Positions 34,064 through 43,700 of a stretch of 64,000 bases of DNA are shown one piece after another; position 1 is the first letter of the stretch, and every line of letters starts with the position of its first letter. The notes below the pieces were generated by a model. That model did no database searches. It was not told the DNA's origin and worked only from the letters and a program-made list of their open reading frames with translations. The DNA is taken from assembly GCA_963970005.1 (NCBI GenBank), contig CAXAMN010021940.1:948046-1012045 (forward strand), in the 5' to 3' direction. Both the position numbers and the translations under genes were made by a program. This stretch comes from Durusdinium trenchii (lineage: Eukaryota; Sar; Dinophyceae; Suessiales; Symbiodiniaceae).

Positions 34064-35885
34064 AGGGTATTGTTGTTGGCGAAGTTGGTTCTGCAGTTCC
34101 AGCCAAGCCCGTTCAACATGTGGAAGGTGGTCGCTGGGCCAGTGAGTGATGAGGGCATGGATTGCCTGGACATGCTGGATTACCACTTGGTCTGCAGGAT
34201 CCAGGTACTTGGTTTGGTTTTGGTCGTAGATGACATCCGTAAGGCCGCCTGTGTGGAGGCCAAGGTGGGTGGCAAGTGCTTGTCTGAGGGCTTGTCGGTA
34301 GCGGGGAGCGAGCCCTTGCCCTTCGACGCCCCACAAAGCAACCGGTTGGGTGCCTCCGCGATGGAGCCGGAGTCTGGTGCGGAGATTGGGAAGCCTCAAT
34401 GTGCGCAGTTTGATGCGCCGCTGCTTGTTCTTCTTGAACCGATTCTGCATTGTGGTGATGCGGCGTCTTCGACCTGCTTGGTGATCAATCCCGAGATCTC
34501 GCATCACTGACTGGATGGGTGGATCGTCTGGGCCAAGGAGTTTGGCCAGTGCCTTGTGGGTGGCTCTGTCTGTGGCAATGAAAGCCGTTTTGCTGTTGTT
34601 GACTTTGAGGCCTGATGCGAGGAGTTGAGTGCGGAGCTCCCGCCAGGCCTGCACAATGCGGTTGGCTAGGATGTCTGGATTGGGATGGCTGCCATCAAAT
34701 CCAATGTCATCAACCCATCCGTTGAGGTGCAATTCTGGATGTTTGGCCTGAAAGGGGCTGAGGATTGGTTGAAGAAAGGCTTTTCGCCAACAGCGGAGCT
34801 TGTGGGCATCCTGCAGCAACCCCATGGGAGACATGGAACCAGTGGCTGAGCTCGGAGTCTGCCATCACTGCTTTGGGCCCTGTGTAGACCTGCATCGCGA
34901 ACTCCAGTGCTAGTGGAGGGTAGTCCAGTGCTTGGGCAACGGACTGGAGCGTCTTGAGGTCGATGGTGTCGTAAAAGGTGCTCATGTCCAGGAGGACAGT
35001 GATGCCATGTTGTGCGAGGGTCTTGGTGCTTTCCTGGCGGAGGAGCCTCTCGAGTGCAACATGGAGTGCAGTTGCACCGGGGCGTGCGCGGTCGTAGTTC
35101 ATAGAGTGTGGCAGATTGAGTTGCCAGTTGTCGAGAATGTTTTTGCGGAGCCGGCACCAAGTTCGGTAGAGGACACTGGTGAGGGTGATAGGTCGCTCTA
35201 CCTTGTCGTTTTTGGCCAACATCACGACCAGGCTCATCTGGAGTTGGGTCGGCAAGGTGGCTGTGGTCTCCATGTCCTGGAGGATCTGGAGCAGTGTTGG
35301 TAAAGCCTGAGGTGGTGTGTTCCTCAGAAGCTGTGTGCTGATGGCATCTGGACCACATGCTCGGTCGGGTAGTTGTTTGAGAACCCGGGCCAGTTGGCCT
35401 ATCGTGAGTGCCGGTAGTTTAGTGGCTTGATGTTGGGCGCTGGCCTGGAGAGAGTCCCGGACCAAGGGCTGGTTGTCCTGGGTTGGCTGCCAGAGTTGGT
35501 GCCAGTCGTGGAGCCGGTGCCTCATCCGGTCGGCCATGGGGACATTGCGGTAAGGCCGTTGCCAAGCTAGTTCACTGGCTTTGAGGTTTCTGAAAAGTCC
35601 TCGAAGGCCCTTGGCTTCTCCTTGACGGATCCAGGCAGCGTACTGGAGTTGGCCCTCTGTCCTGGATTGTTCAAGTGCTTGAGTGAGCTGATGCTGGATG
35701 GTGTGTTGCATAAGCTCAAGTGTGCGCGGATCCTGGTGGTTGCCCCAGTGCTGTGTCATGTCCAGAAATTGGGCCCACGCTGGTTCACCAATCCGGTGTT
35801 TAGGTGCTGATTCAGTGGCTTTGAGAAAACCTCTGATGGTGCCATGGGATGGGTGGTCCTGGTGCTGGATTTGGTTCAGTCGAAC
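34064..35885 (-). pseudogene. Retrotransposon ORF2, reverse transcriptase domain (frameshifted)
   Basis: The frame continues directly from the endonuclease across a TAG at 35886-35888. RT motifs in order: LPDRACGPDAISTQLLRN (the G.D.I region), RPITLTSVLYRTWCRL (motif 2), GITVLLDMSTFYDTIDLKTL (motif A with catalytic Asp) and HVSHGVAAGCPQAPLLAK (motif B). A run of four A (plus-strand T at 34781-34784) shifts the frame. In the new frame follow AFLQPILSPFQ and then GWVDDIGFDG, motif C with the paired catalytic Asp. The thumb follows, and the frame ends at TAG 34061-34063. With both stops and the shift, the RT cannot be made as one chain by normal decoding. All motifs are intact, so the lesions look recent. 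Confidence 0.88.
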
Positions 35886-38330
35886 CTAGAGTTGTTCCCA
35901 GTAAGCTGGCTTTCCCTTCTTCCAAATTGGGCCTGCTTTGGGCGACGTGAGTGGTTTGTACTCCGCTTGGAGGTTGGAGGCACGCCCTTGTGGGGCCCAG
36001 GGATGCTGTTGGAGTAGATATTGTTCCGTGATTGAGACCCAATCTGCAAGGGACTTGGCGGATTGATTGGGCATGGTGTCGTAAAGCAGGACCTCCTCAA
36101 CTTGTGTGACATAGGTGGTCCAAGGTCGAAAGCCTGGAGTTGGCCGGTCAGGAAGCGCTGGGAAGGTGCGCAGCTGGTTGTAGTTCCTGAAGTCATCTGG
36201 CAGTTCCAAGGCATATGTGACCAAACAATGTGGTCTCCAGGGGACTGCCCATTCAGTGGACATGGAAGTGAGCGGGGCAAGCTGGTTGTGGACCAAGGCA
36301 TAGTCCAGCACATTGCCATTGAGAAGAGTCGCATCTGGTGCCAAGATCTGCCAATGGAATTTGGATCCCAGAACGGTCCCTTGGAATTGGCTGGGGTGGC
36401 TGTTCCAGTCTCCCAAGAGGATGTACTGTCGGTTGGAGGCTTCAACCAAGGCCAAAAGGCGTCCCAACAGTTGGGAATTGGTTGGTCCTTGGATGGTCTC
36501 ATTGGTCTTGAAGTAGACCGCAATGACAAGGATGGACCTGGCCTTGGCTTCCCATAGGAAGGCTTGATAGCCACATCCTTCAATGTGGAAATGCTCCAGC
36601 TGAGTGACTCCATGGTGATTGGAGTGGAGGATGAGGATGCCGCCATGGTTACCTTCATTGGTGCTGTTGGTGTGAGCCGGCAGGCCGAAAGCATGTTTGC
36701 CTCTGACTTCGAAGTACTGGCACATCGTGTTGTGTTTCTGCTTGTCGAGGTGTGTCTCCACCAGGATGTGGATGTCATTGTCTCGGCTCCATAGCCAGTC
36801 AAGAGTGTGCCGGCCGAAAGTGGTGATGTTGGCCACGTGGAGCTTCATGCTATCCTGTGTGTGTCTTGCCTTTTTAGGCGGTGTGCCGTGCAGCGGAGGG
36901 TCGTAGTCTGGAGTCTCTGGCTCAGGCATGGCCCGCTGGATTTGTCGCGGCTTGACAAAGGCGGTGGTCTCTACAGCCCAAATCTGTACTATTTGGCCAG
37001 CGAGTTGGGGCGTCAAGAAAGGGAGCACCGTTGGATGGCCGCCATCATCAGCGATCCACATCAAGTCTCTGTAGACCAGGATGGTGAAGTAGTGGCCGCT
37101 GTCATGGGTGGGTCCTCTGTGGCAGATGTACGCAATGGGAATGCACTCTGCACTGGCTCTGGAGAAACCGTCCAAGGACCTGGGAACGGTAAAGGTGCCA
37201 TGCGGGTTGAGCGCTCGTTTGCGCTTGGTCAGGACGCCATCGTAGGTGACTGCCCGATTGATGTGGGCCACCAAGACAGTTTTGTCATCACCCAGGAATT
37301 GTCCCAGTCCTTGATTGGCCCAGTTGTTCATCAGCTCCTGCCAAGTGATTTCATCCAGGAATTCATCTGGGTAGTCCACAATGAGCGGAAGCTGGACATG
37401 GTCAGCTAGGTAGCCCTGTTCTTTGATCTCAGAGTACCTGTACTGCATCACTCGGGTCTGGGATTTGAGCCAGAGCGTGTTGACAAAGTGTGCTGCGTCA
37501 CCCTCGAGGTTCAGGTCATGCTGTTTCCAGAGATCCTCGAGTCCGGGTAAGGCCTTGATGTCAATGGCCTCAGTGAGCTCCAGTGAGGTTTGTACTGCTT
37601 CTTTGACTGTGCCCCATGGTTCCAGGTTGAATTCGGCCAGATAGGCACACATCCAGCAAAAAGCTCTCCATGGGGCATTGGCATAACACCTGGTGCTGGG
37701 GTTGCCGATGATCATCGTCAGGTTTTGGAGGATGAGATCAGTGGTTGAGGCATATTCATGGTGGCTCATGTCCTTAGTTCCACAGCCCGTGGAAGTGGTG
37801 GTCTCCAAAGAACTGGAGTAGGTGCCGCCGGTCAGGTTCACAAAGGGCTGGCCATTGCCGTTATGGGAGGCCGTGTCAAAATTGTGACCAGTAAAGGTGT
37901 CTGGTGCTGTCGTGGGATCAGATCCCATTGGGATGTGGTTGGATTGCTGTTCCCCTGCAATCAGTGTCCCCAAAACGAGAGGTGCAAAAGGGCTCCAAGT
38001 TGAATTGTCCCCATCAATTTGGAGGCTCATGCGAAGTTGTCTTGACTCCGGAGTTAAAGATGCGATTGATCTGATGTCCGTTGTCTGTGCAACTGGCATT
38101 TCCCCTGTTGAGCCGAGGCCTGCGCGGCAAACCGGTGTTGGTGGTGTTGCCATGCTCGGAGGCTCAAATTCTTGCAAAGGTTCGTCTGGTTCCTGGTATT
38201 CCCCATGTGAATTTTCTGTCCCATCCCATGACCACGAGTCATCATCTGGTAACGGAAAATTCAACCCCGAAGTGGCTCCATGTGCAGGAGGGTTACCCAC
38301 AGTGTCCTGGGGCAAGTGGTGCAGGGCCAT
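35886..38330 (-). CDS. Retrotransposon ORF2, N-terminal part: USP-like protease + APE endonuclease
   Basis: 814 codons from Met 38330. Residues about 200-440 fit a peptidase C19 (USP) core. The Cys box is IIGNPSTRCYANAPWRAF (Asn210 and Cys215; family pattern 'NxGNTCYxNS'). GDAAHFVNTLW corresponds to the 'DAxEFL' segment. The His box is YICHRGPTHDSGHYFTIL (His413), followed by W425..DD428-429. USPs cleave ubiquitin from proteins; in an element this could remove host ubiquitin marks (inference). Residues about 497-710 are an APE-like endonuclease: VETHLDK (Glu525), LLGDWNSH (Asp641, Asn643), LDYALV (Asp676) and RPHCLVTY (His701), which nicks target DNA. A Pro/Ser/Thr-rich leader precedes the protease. 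ORF2 overlaps ORF1 by 38 nt in another frame, as in many LINEs. It ends at TAG 35886, but similarity continues in frame. Confidence 0.8.
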   Translation of the reverse strand: MALHHLPQDTVGNPPAHGATSGLNFPLPDDDSWSWDGTENSHGEYQEPDEPLQEFEPPSMATPPTPVCRAGLGSTGEMPVAQTTDIRSIASLTPESRQLRMSLQIDGDNSTWSPFAPLVLGTLIAGEQQSNHIPMGSDPTTAPDTFTGHNFDTASHNGNGQPFVNLTGGTYSSSLETTTSTGCGTKDMSHHEYASTTDLILQNLTMIIGNPSTRCYANAPWRAFCWMCAYLAEFNLEPWGTVKEAVQTSLELTEAIDIKALPGLEDLWKQHDLNLEGDAAHFVNTLWLKSQTRVMQYRYSEIKEQGYLADHVQLPLIVDYPDEFLDEITWQELMNNWANQGLGQFLGDDKTVLVAHINRAVTYDGVLTKRKRALNPHGTFTVPRSLDGFSRASAECIPIAYICHRGPTHDSGHYFTILVYRDLMWIADDGGHPTVLPFLTPQLAGQIVQIWAVETTAFVKPRQIQRAMPEPETPDYDPPLHGTPPKKARHTQDSMKLHVANITTFGRHTLDWLWSRDNDIHILVETHLDKQKHNTMCQYFEVRGKHAFGLPAHTNSTNEGNHGGILILHSNHHGVTQLEHFHIEGCGYQAFLWEAKARSILVIAVYFKTNETIQGPTNSQLLGRLLALVEASNRQYILLGDWNSHPSQFQGTVLGSKFHWQILAPDATLLNGNVLDYALVHNQLAPLTSMSTEWAVPWRPHCLVTYALELPDDFRNYNQLRTFPALPDRPTPGFRPWTTYVTQVEEVLLYDTMPNQSAKSLADWVSITEQYLLQQHPWAPQGRASNLQAEYKPLTSPKAGPIWKKGKPAYWEQL

Positions 38331-39165
38331 CAGTTTTGCGCCTCTTGGTCGGATCCTCAGTGTCAGATCCTGAGCGCTTGAGAAGACCGTGGAGTTGAGT
38401 CTTTTGCTCTTCGGTCAAGGCTATCCCTAGGTTGTGCACGAAAGATTCCACAGCCATGGGGATTTGCTCTGGCTCTGGCAAGGTGCCTGTTAACTCGGCA
38501 GGTGTGGGTGTTTGGTTCACCGCTTTCATGTAGTCTTGTGAGAGCTGCTGCAAGGCTTTTTGCCCTTCTGCAAGTTTCCCTTGGAGGGTTTGCATGTCAG
38601 CCAGCAAGGTGGTGTATTGAGCCTTCACACCGTCGATCTTGTCCTGAAGCTGGCTTTTCCTGATTGACAGGGTTTTCAGCTCCGTGACTTGGCCTTTGAG
38701 CTTCATGGCTATGTCTTTCTCGGTGCAGGGTTCCGGTGCCGTGAGCTTCGTGACGATCTGCTGAACTTGGGTGGGGAGGGACTCCATGTGCGACTTGAGG
38801 ATGTCTGTGAGCTCTGGCTCTTCTGGCTTGGCTGGGCCAATGCCGAGTGCTTGAAGGCGGGTCTGTGTATCTGCGGGCAGGGTGGTCCAGCTGGTGGCCA
38901 AGAGGTCTGTGGCTTCTTGTTGCACCCGAGATTTCTTCAAGGGTTTGACACGTCCCAGTCCTGAGGGTGTCTCCAGCCATGGTTGCTTTACCTTGGAGGT
39001 AGGTCGCCCATAGCCCTTGCCCTTGCCGGCACCTCCAGTGGCAGCAGGCCACCAGTTGCCGCATCGTCTGCACTTGGTGTTGGGTTTGACTTTGTCAGTC
39101 CAAGTCCAATTGGTGCAGTCTTGTCTTGAACAAGTCATGTAAGCTCTGCCCCATTGTGGTGTCAT
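38293..39165 (-). CDS. Retrotransposon ORF1 (zinc-binding, coiled coil)
   Basis: 290 codons from ATG 39165. The N-terminus carries YMTCSRQDCTNWTWTD then NTKCRRCGNWWPAA, two Cys pairs (CxxxxC and CxxC) separated by about 15 residues, forming a small zinc-binding module with Trp. A basic Gly/Lys-rich stretch follows (GAGKGKGYGRPTSKVKQPW). The middle is rich in Leu, Gln, Lys and Glu with heptad character (TELKTLSIRKSQLQDKIDGV ... LQGKLAEGQKALQQLSQDY). The C-terminus is basic (DPTKRRKTDG, possibly a nuclear-localisation signal). LINE ORF1 proteins bind the element RNA and chaperone it; this one is probably equivalent but lacks an RRM that I can see. It has no internal stop. Confidence 0.8.
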   Translation of the reverse strand: MTPQWGRAYMTCSRQDCTNWTWTDKVKPNTKCRRCGNWWPAATGGAGKGKGYGRPTSKVKQPWLETPSGLGRVKPLKKSRVQQEATDLLATSWTTLPADTQTRLQALGIGPAKPEEPELTDILKSHMESLPTQVQQIVTKLTAPEPCTEKDIAMKLKGQVTELKTLSIRKSQLQDKIDGVKAQYTTLLADMQTLQGKLAEGQKALQQLSQDYMKAVNQTPTPAELTGTLPEPEQIPMAVESFVHNLGIALTEEQKTQLHGLLKRSGSDTEDPTKRRKTDGPAPLAPGHCG

Positions 39166-39490
39166 TGTCCCTGATCAGGAGCAGGTGTCCGGTTCGGATG
39201 AGGTCAACCTAAATGGCAAACTGGGTGGCACCGATCAAGATCTGGCCAAAGTGAACCTGAAGGTTGTAGTCCAGTCACCAGGTGGAGCTCTCAGAAATAG
39301 CCAGGCGAGAACTGCCGGACACCAAAGGTCTCGTCAGGGATGGCCAAGGAGAAGACGGATATAACTAGCAAAGAATGTGTGGTAGGCCGAGAAGTCGAGA
39401 CTCGAGGTCAGGTGAAAGTCTTTGCTATGTTCGAATGGGGATATCCGCACTGGCAGGACTTTATGGGAAGCCTGCTTGATCTCAAATGGC
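39166..39490 (-). other. Retrotransposon 5' leader
   Basis: About 325 nt lie between the SL and ORF1. No ORF is recognised with certainty, although reverse frames such as LAIPDETFGVRQFSPGYF are open. The sequence directly after the SL resembles a second, decayed SL (39475-39489). Confidence 0.6.
39475..39489 (-). other. Possible relict of an earlier spliced leader
   Basis: In element sense, one base after the SL, the 15 nt CCATTTGAGATCAAG match the last 15 nt of the SL (CCATTTTGGCTCAAG) at 12 of 15 positions. In dinoflagellates, relict SLs of this truncated form arise when a retroposed SL-bearing gene is trans-spliced again, using the AG inside the old SL. Confidence 0.5.
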
Positions 39491-39512
39491 CTTGAGCCAA
39501 AATGGCTACGGA
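39491..39512 (-). other. Dinoflagellate spliced-leader (SL) sequence
   Basis: On the minus strand this reads CCGTAGCCATTTTGGCTCAA followed by G, preceded by T, matching the 22-nt dinoflagellate SL consensus at every position. It is followed by element sequence and preceded by microsatellite, so it is a retroposed copy of a trans-spliced transcript, not an SL RNA gene: no GT donor follows it. Confidence 0.95.
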
Positions 39513-39543
39513 TGTATGTATGTATGTATGTATGTATGTATGC
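39512..39543. repeat. (ATGT)n microsatellite at the 5' end of the element
   Basis: About seven ATGT/TATG units directly abut the SL. The same repeat in the same orientation lies at the other end of the element (31768-31900). Confidence 0.95.
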
Positions 39544-39829
39544 ATATACCAATCCCGAGATCCATGGAGGAAAGCGATGGACGGGGGGGGCGAAGGTTCA
39601 CCTTCCAGCGAGCCGCTCGACGTTCGCCAGCGATTCGCAGCGATCAACATCAACATCGTTCGTTCCCGGAAACCGTTTTCCGCTCAACATGGAGGGTCAA
39701 GGTGGTCAACACGTTTGGGCCACCTTCGCTCCTTGTAACGGTGGTCATGAGTCGTATGTGAGGGTCCATGATGTCATATGATAGTCCTAAGCTGCCATAA
39801 TACGGTGTTCATGATTTGAAGCCCCACCA

Positions 39830-39983
39830 TGCCCCACCATGCCATTGCAATCTGAGCCTCCCAAAGCGTGCCGCAACAGCCCTTGGGCTTCTCGGCCAAG
39901 GGCTCCGGGGGGCTTTGCACCAAAATGGCGAACAAGTCGTAGGAGGCGTGCACCACATCATATTTCCAAATCCTACCGAATTT
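39830..39983 (-). CDS. Exon, unrecognised
   Basis: After GGTAG|G the reverse frame reads IWKYDVVHASYDLFAILVQS, PPEPLAEKPKGCCGTLWEAQ and IAMAWWGMVGLQ. It is strongly protein-like. It is the last recognised exon upstream of the retrotransposon on the same strand. No family assigned. Confidence 0.45.
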
Positions 39984-40619
39984 GAGGAGTGCAACCATCA
40001 GCTATGCCGCATCCTAAGCCTCATCATATGCCTCGCGTGCGCACCATGCGCTTCTGTACTGATTCAACGTGTTCGACAGCGACCCGAAAGACCTGAAAGA
40101 TCTGAAAGAAGGAGACAACGCAAAGCAGTGGCATGGGAAACGCACACAGAGCGAGCTCCCACTACTAATTAGTCTTTATTAGTACCATAAGTCATGGTTC
40201 AGTTTGTGTTTTGGTTCTTCTCAAATGTTCTTCCGAAATCAACGCCACAACAAGCCCCACAAACGCAAACCGGTATGGCCTACGCTCTCTCCAAAAATCC
40301 TGGCAACCCCAACCGAAACGGACAAGTCGCGCGCCGGACTGCCGTGCCGGACTTCCGTGCCATACAGACCGTCGCTTGTGGCACAAAGGGCGGGGTGGGA
40401 CACGTCACACGGGACCGGGAGACTGGGGCGAGTCTACCGGCGTTCGTGGTCTTTGGTCTACGTGCGGAACACTGGCAAAAAAATCGCTGGGTCCTTGAGC
40501 TGGTGGATGCTGATCAAGAAGTCAAGAGTTTACATGATCTGGTCAACCCTTGCAGCACTTGCACCTTGCAGGCACCGCTTGAAGGGGCCTGCAGACCGAC
40601 CACCACCCCGTGCCGCCGC

Positions 40620-40742
40620 CGCGGTCCTCACCGTGTAGTCCACGCCACCGCTCACCACGAAGTCCGCCGCCGCCGAGGCATCCACGCAGGTCACGCGGCC
40701 ATCGTGGCCGCGGGTGAAGAAGTGCCGGAGCAAATCCATCAT
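40620..40742 (-). CDS. WD40 exon
   Basis: The reverse frame reads LLRHFFTRGHDGRVTCVDAS then AAADFVVSGGVDYTVR, a classic blade ('GHxxxVxxVxxxxxxxFVxSGxxDxTVR'). Last clear blade before the retrotransposon. Confidence 0.7.
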
Positions 40743-43700
40743 GCTGTCATCCCCTTTGGCCTCAGCTGAGGAAGAGATTCACGCAGCTGAGTGAGTGAGG
40801 GATGTCAGGTAACAAGAAGGGGTGTGAAGCTTTCCCTAACCAATTCCCCATAGGAGTCGCACGAGTCGGACGCATCCTTCGCATGCCTTCGCATGCCGAG
40901 CCCTCCGAAGGCATCCTTCGCCTCCGGCCCTCTCCGTGGCTCTCCGCTCGGCACACGGTTGCAGTGGTGGAATGCCCCGCAGGACCGGTCTGCTGCGAGG
41001 TAAGGACTGCGGAGAGTGTCCCATGGAGATGTTCGCGCCTTCCATCGACCAATATCCGACCAACACACGTGGGGTGTCGCCGGTGTTGCGGCCTACAGTA
41101 ACTCTTTAGGCTCAGGTGGACCAAATGCATTGGACTCCTTAGGAGGTTTTTTCAACTCCTCCCAACTCTTGTCCAGATGATGAGAGGTCAAAACCTGCAC
41201 AATCCGACAAGAAAAACCTGACATCCATCGGACGCCCCAAACCCGAAGAACCCGAAGTTTCGCCCCCAGTCCACTAAGACATTCAGCGCCGGGTGGCCGT
41301 GTATGCGACCTGTGCGGCGCTTTTGGGTCGGTGGGGGGGAAGGGAGAAAACCCATCGAAAGGCAGGCGAGTTCCGAGTTCCGAGTTCCGGGCCTGTTCGG
41401 TTCCAGCCCCCAGCAGCAGTTCCGATGCTTTGCCATCTTCCACGTCCGCCATGACGTGGTTGGTCCGAACGACGAGATCGGATCGCGGGGCGGCTTGGAC
41501 GAGATCTCGAACACTTCAGCTGCAGCTCGGCAGTCGGCGGCACTACTAAATGCACTGGCCCGAAAGTACCACAAAGAGTAATTACAAAAGAATCCCAATC
41601 AATCCAAATCATGAGTTCATTCATGTTCCTTGAAATCATGACCACATCTGGCACTCAAATCATCGGCTGCCACATCAAATGACCAGCCCCGTGCCGGTCA
41701 AGAAGCCACTTGTGTCTCTCAGTGTCTCTACCAAGGCTCGCATGGCCGCACAGCACCCTTGGACCGGATTCGAGGCCGGCCTCGGCCATGCACCGGTCGC
41801 TGGTGCACCAGTTGGGAGGGAAGTGAAGCCCACCGACCCTGAAATCTCGAGTGAAGTCCTCGTGGTTCTGTCTGACCATGTCGTCTTCCGTGTTCGGCGG
41901 GCGGCCATCCAGGGTACGTTTTGATCCTAAACCCCAGGGTGGCTCGACTCCGGATTGTCCAAGAGACCAAGCATATATCTAGCAGCTACACCAGCGGCAA
42001 AGGTTCGAAAGCACAAAACGTAAGTAACCAGGCAGCTAAGACTGCATGTACATATTTAGTATTATGTCATCATATGCCCCTGAGCCCGAAAAGGAACGGA
42101 TATATCGCGAGCATCGAGCACGCACAAATCCTTGCTGAACATGGTTTAGCTTCAAGTGCAAAACGTCTACCTGATCTACATTTGATTCCCTACTTCGGTC
42201 CCAAAACCACCCGCACCAAGCCCCAAGAACCACACAGCACCCAGCAAGGCACCCCATGGACCCAAGCCTCCCAGCCGCCCTCTTGGAGCGATGCCCGGGG
42301 TCGATGGCCCAAACGCTGCCGGGGAGCGATGCAAAGCACGGGCCCCGCCGGCAGCGCCGGCTGCTGGTGCTTCAGGCCGCCCAAGCCATCGAAGATGCAA
42401 ATGCTGCCATCAGCGTAGACCACAATCCTGAAGGGGTGGAGCGATGCACCAGGACCCAGACTTGACAGGTCTCCGAAATGGTGGCTTTTGCAGACTTAAC
42501 AAGTCGCAGGTGGTGACCTGTTGGAGGGTGCTGGCAGAGGGGGTTGAGAACAGATGGACACCTGACTTTTCAATTAAATCACATCGTGAAATCTTTCCAC
42601 AGGACAGTTGGCACAAATAACGACCAGGTGACGTTCAGGAGGTTGTCTGAGTCATGTGGCCAGAAGATCCTCCATATGATTAGATGATTAGAGTTATGGA
42701 GGAGGTTGAACAAGACTGCTTCAAACGCTTGATTGAGGGCTTTTCTGATTAGACTTTTTCAAACGCTTGATGGAGGCCCCTAAGGGGCCTGGGACAAATC
42801 AACACAAGTCCATACGTCTGCCTCCCAACGTTTCCCAACGGTCTGTCTCTCCATCTCGGGCTCGCTCGCAGCCCTGGTGGGGCTGCGAGCAGCACCGACG
42901 AGCCAGGACACATGTGCCCTTCAAACTGCAAGAGGCCTGGAACCGATGGGGGCCAGTTTCCGGAGCCTGTAGGCTGGAGTGGAGGCCGTGGAGGCCAATG
43001 GTGGCCTCTCCCGGTGCCAGTAGTTATGGAGTTGTGAGTGAAAGCTTCCGAGCACAAGACGGGAGGATGCCCCACAAGTTATAAGATTGAAGATTGCTGA
43101 AGCGCACTTGCTAACACGACGGGTTTTGCAAAAACCCCAAAAAAAGAATTAAGCGCCACCGATGTGCCTCAAGCTCAACGTGCGTTGCCCAAGGTACAAG
43201 ATACCTCCATCCCCTGCCCACCAACCCAGCAAGGTGCACAACATCATTCGCCTGCAACGAACTTGCGAGGGTTCAACTGCTTCACCACCTTCAGTGTGGC
43301 CAGCTCAACCTCAGGAGGGTGGAGGGACAACTAGCTTGGAAGATGATTTGAAACCTTGGCTTTTGCCATCCGTAGGCCTCATGGCACGCAGTGGGCAGTG
43401 GGGGTGAAGGTCCCGGTGAAGCAAGTCCCCCACTCCCCGCCTCTTGAGGCCCTGACCCCGCTGCTGAAGCTACTACTGCTGCTGACTGCTAGCTGCTACA
43501 CTGCTACACGTGGTGAATCGAAGGTCTTTTCAGCGGAGTACAGGTGAAAAAAAGAAGAAAAACGCGCCGTGGTGCCCCTGCATGGTCTTCCTAATCCCAA
43601 CTGGCCCTACTGCTTGGACAGTGCGGGATTTCTTCCATCAGTTCCTCCATCTGGGAAGTCTGAGTAGCTTCCTACTCGCCTGAACCGGTGCTTGGACTCC

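Larger units (their letters stand above)
31900..39512 (-). mobile_element. Full-length non-LTR retrotransposon carrying a 5' spliced leader
   Basis: The element reads on the minus strand from the SL sequence at 39512 to an eight-A tail at 31907-31900, about 7.6 kb. Order: SL (39491-39512), 5' leader, ORF1 with paired Cys (38293-39165), then a giant ORF2: USP-like protease and APE-type endonuclease (35886-38330), reverse transcriptase (35885 to 34064), zinc finger, degenerate RNase H and Cys-rich tail (31979-34060), and a 71-nt 3' UTR. It is embedded in (TATG)n on both sides, consistent with insertion into a microsatellite. ORF2 is now inactive: TAG codons at 35886-35888 and 34061-34063 and a one-base frameshift at 34781-34784. 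Its strand matches the neighbouring exons, so it may lie in an intron. Its clade was not assigned. Confidence 0.93.

Noticed and set aside
34932..36557. Plus-strand frames opposite the LINE RT and endonuclease
   Set aside because: Shadows of the element; no motifs of their own.
39491..39512. SL RNA gene
   Set aside because: No GT donor or snRNA-like sequence follows the 22 nt; it is joined directly to LINE sequence.
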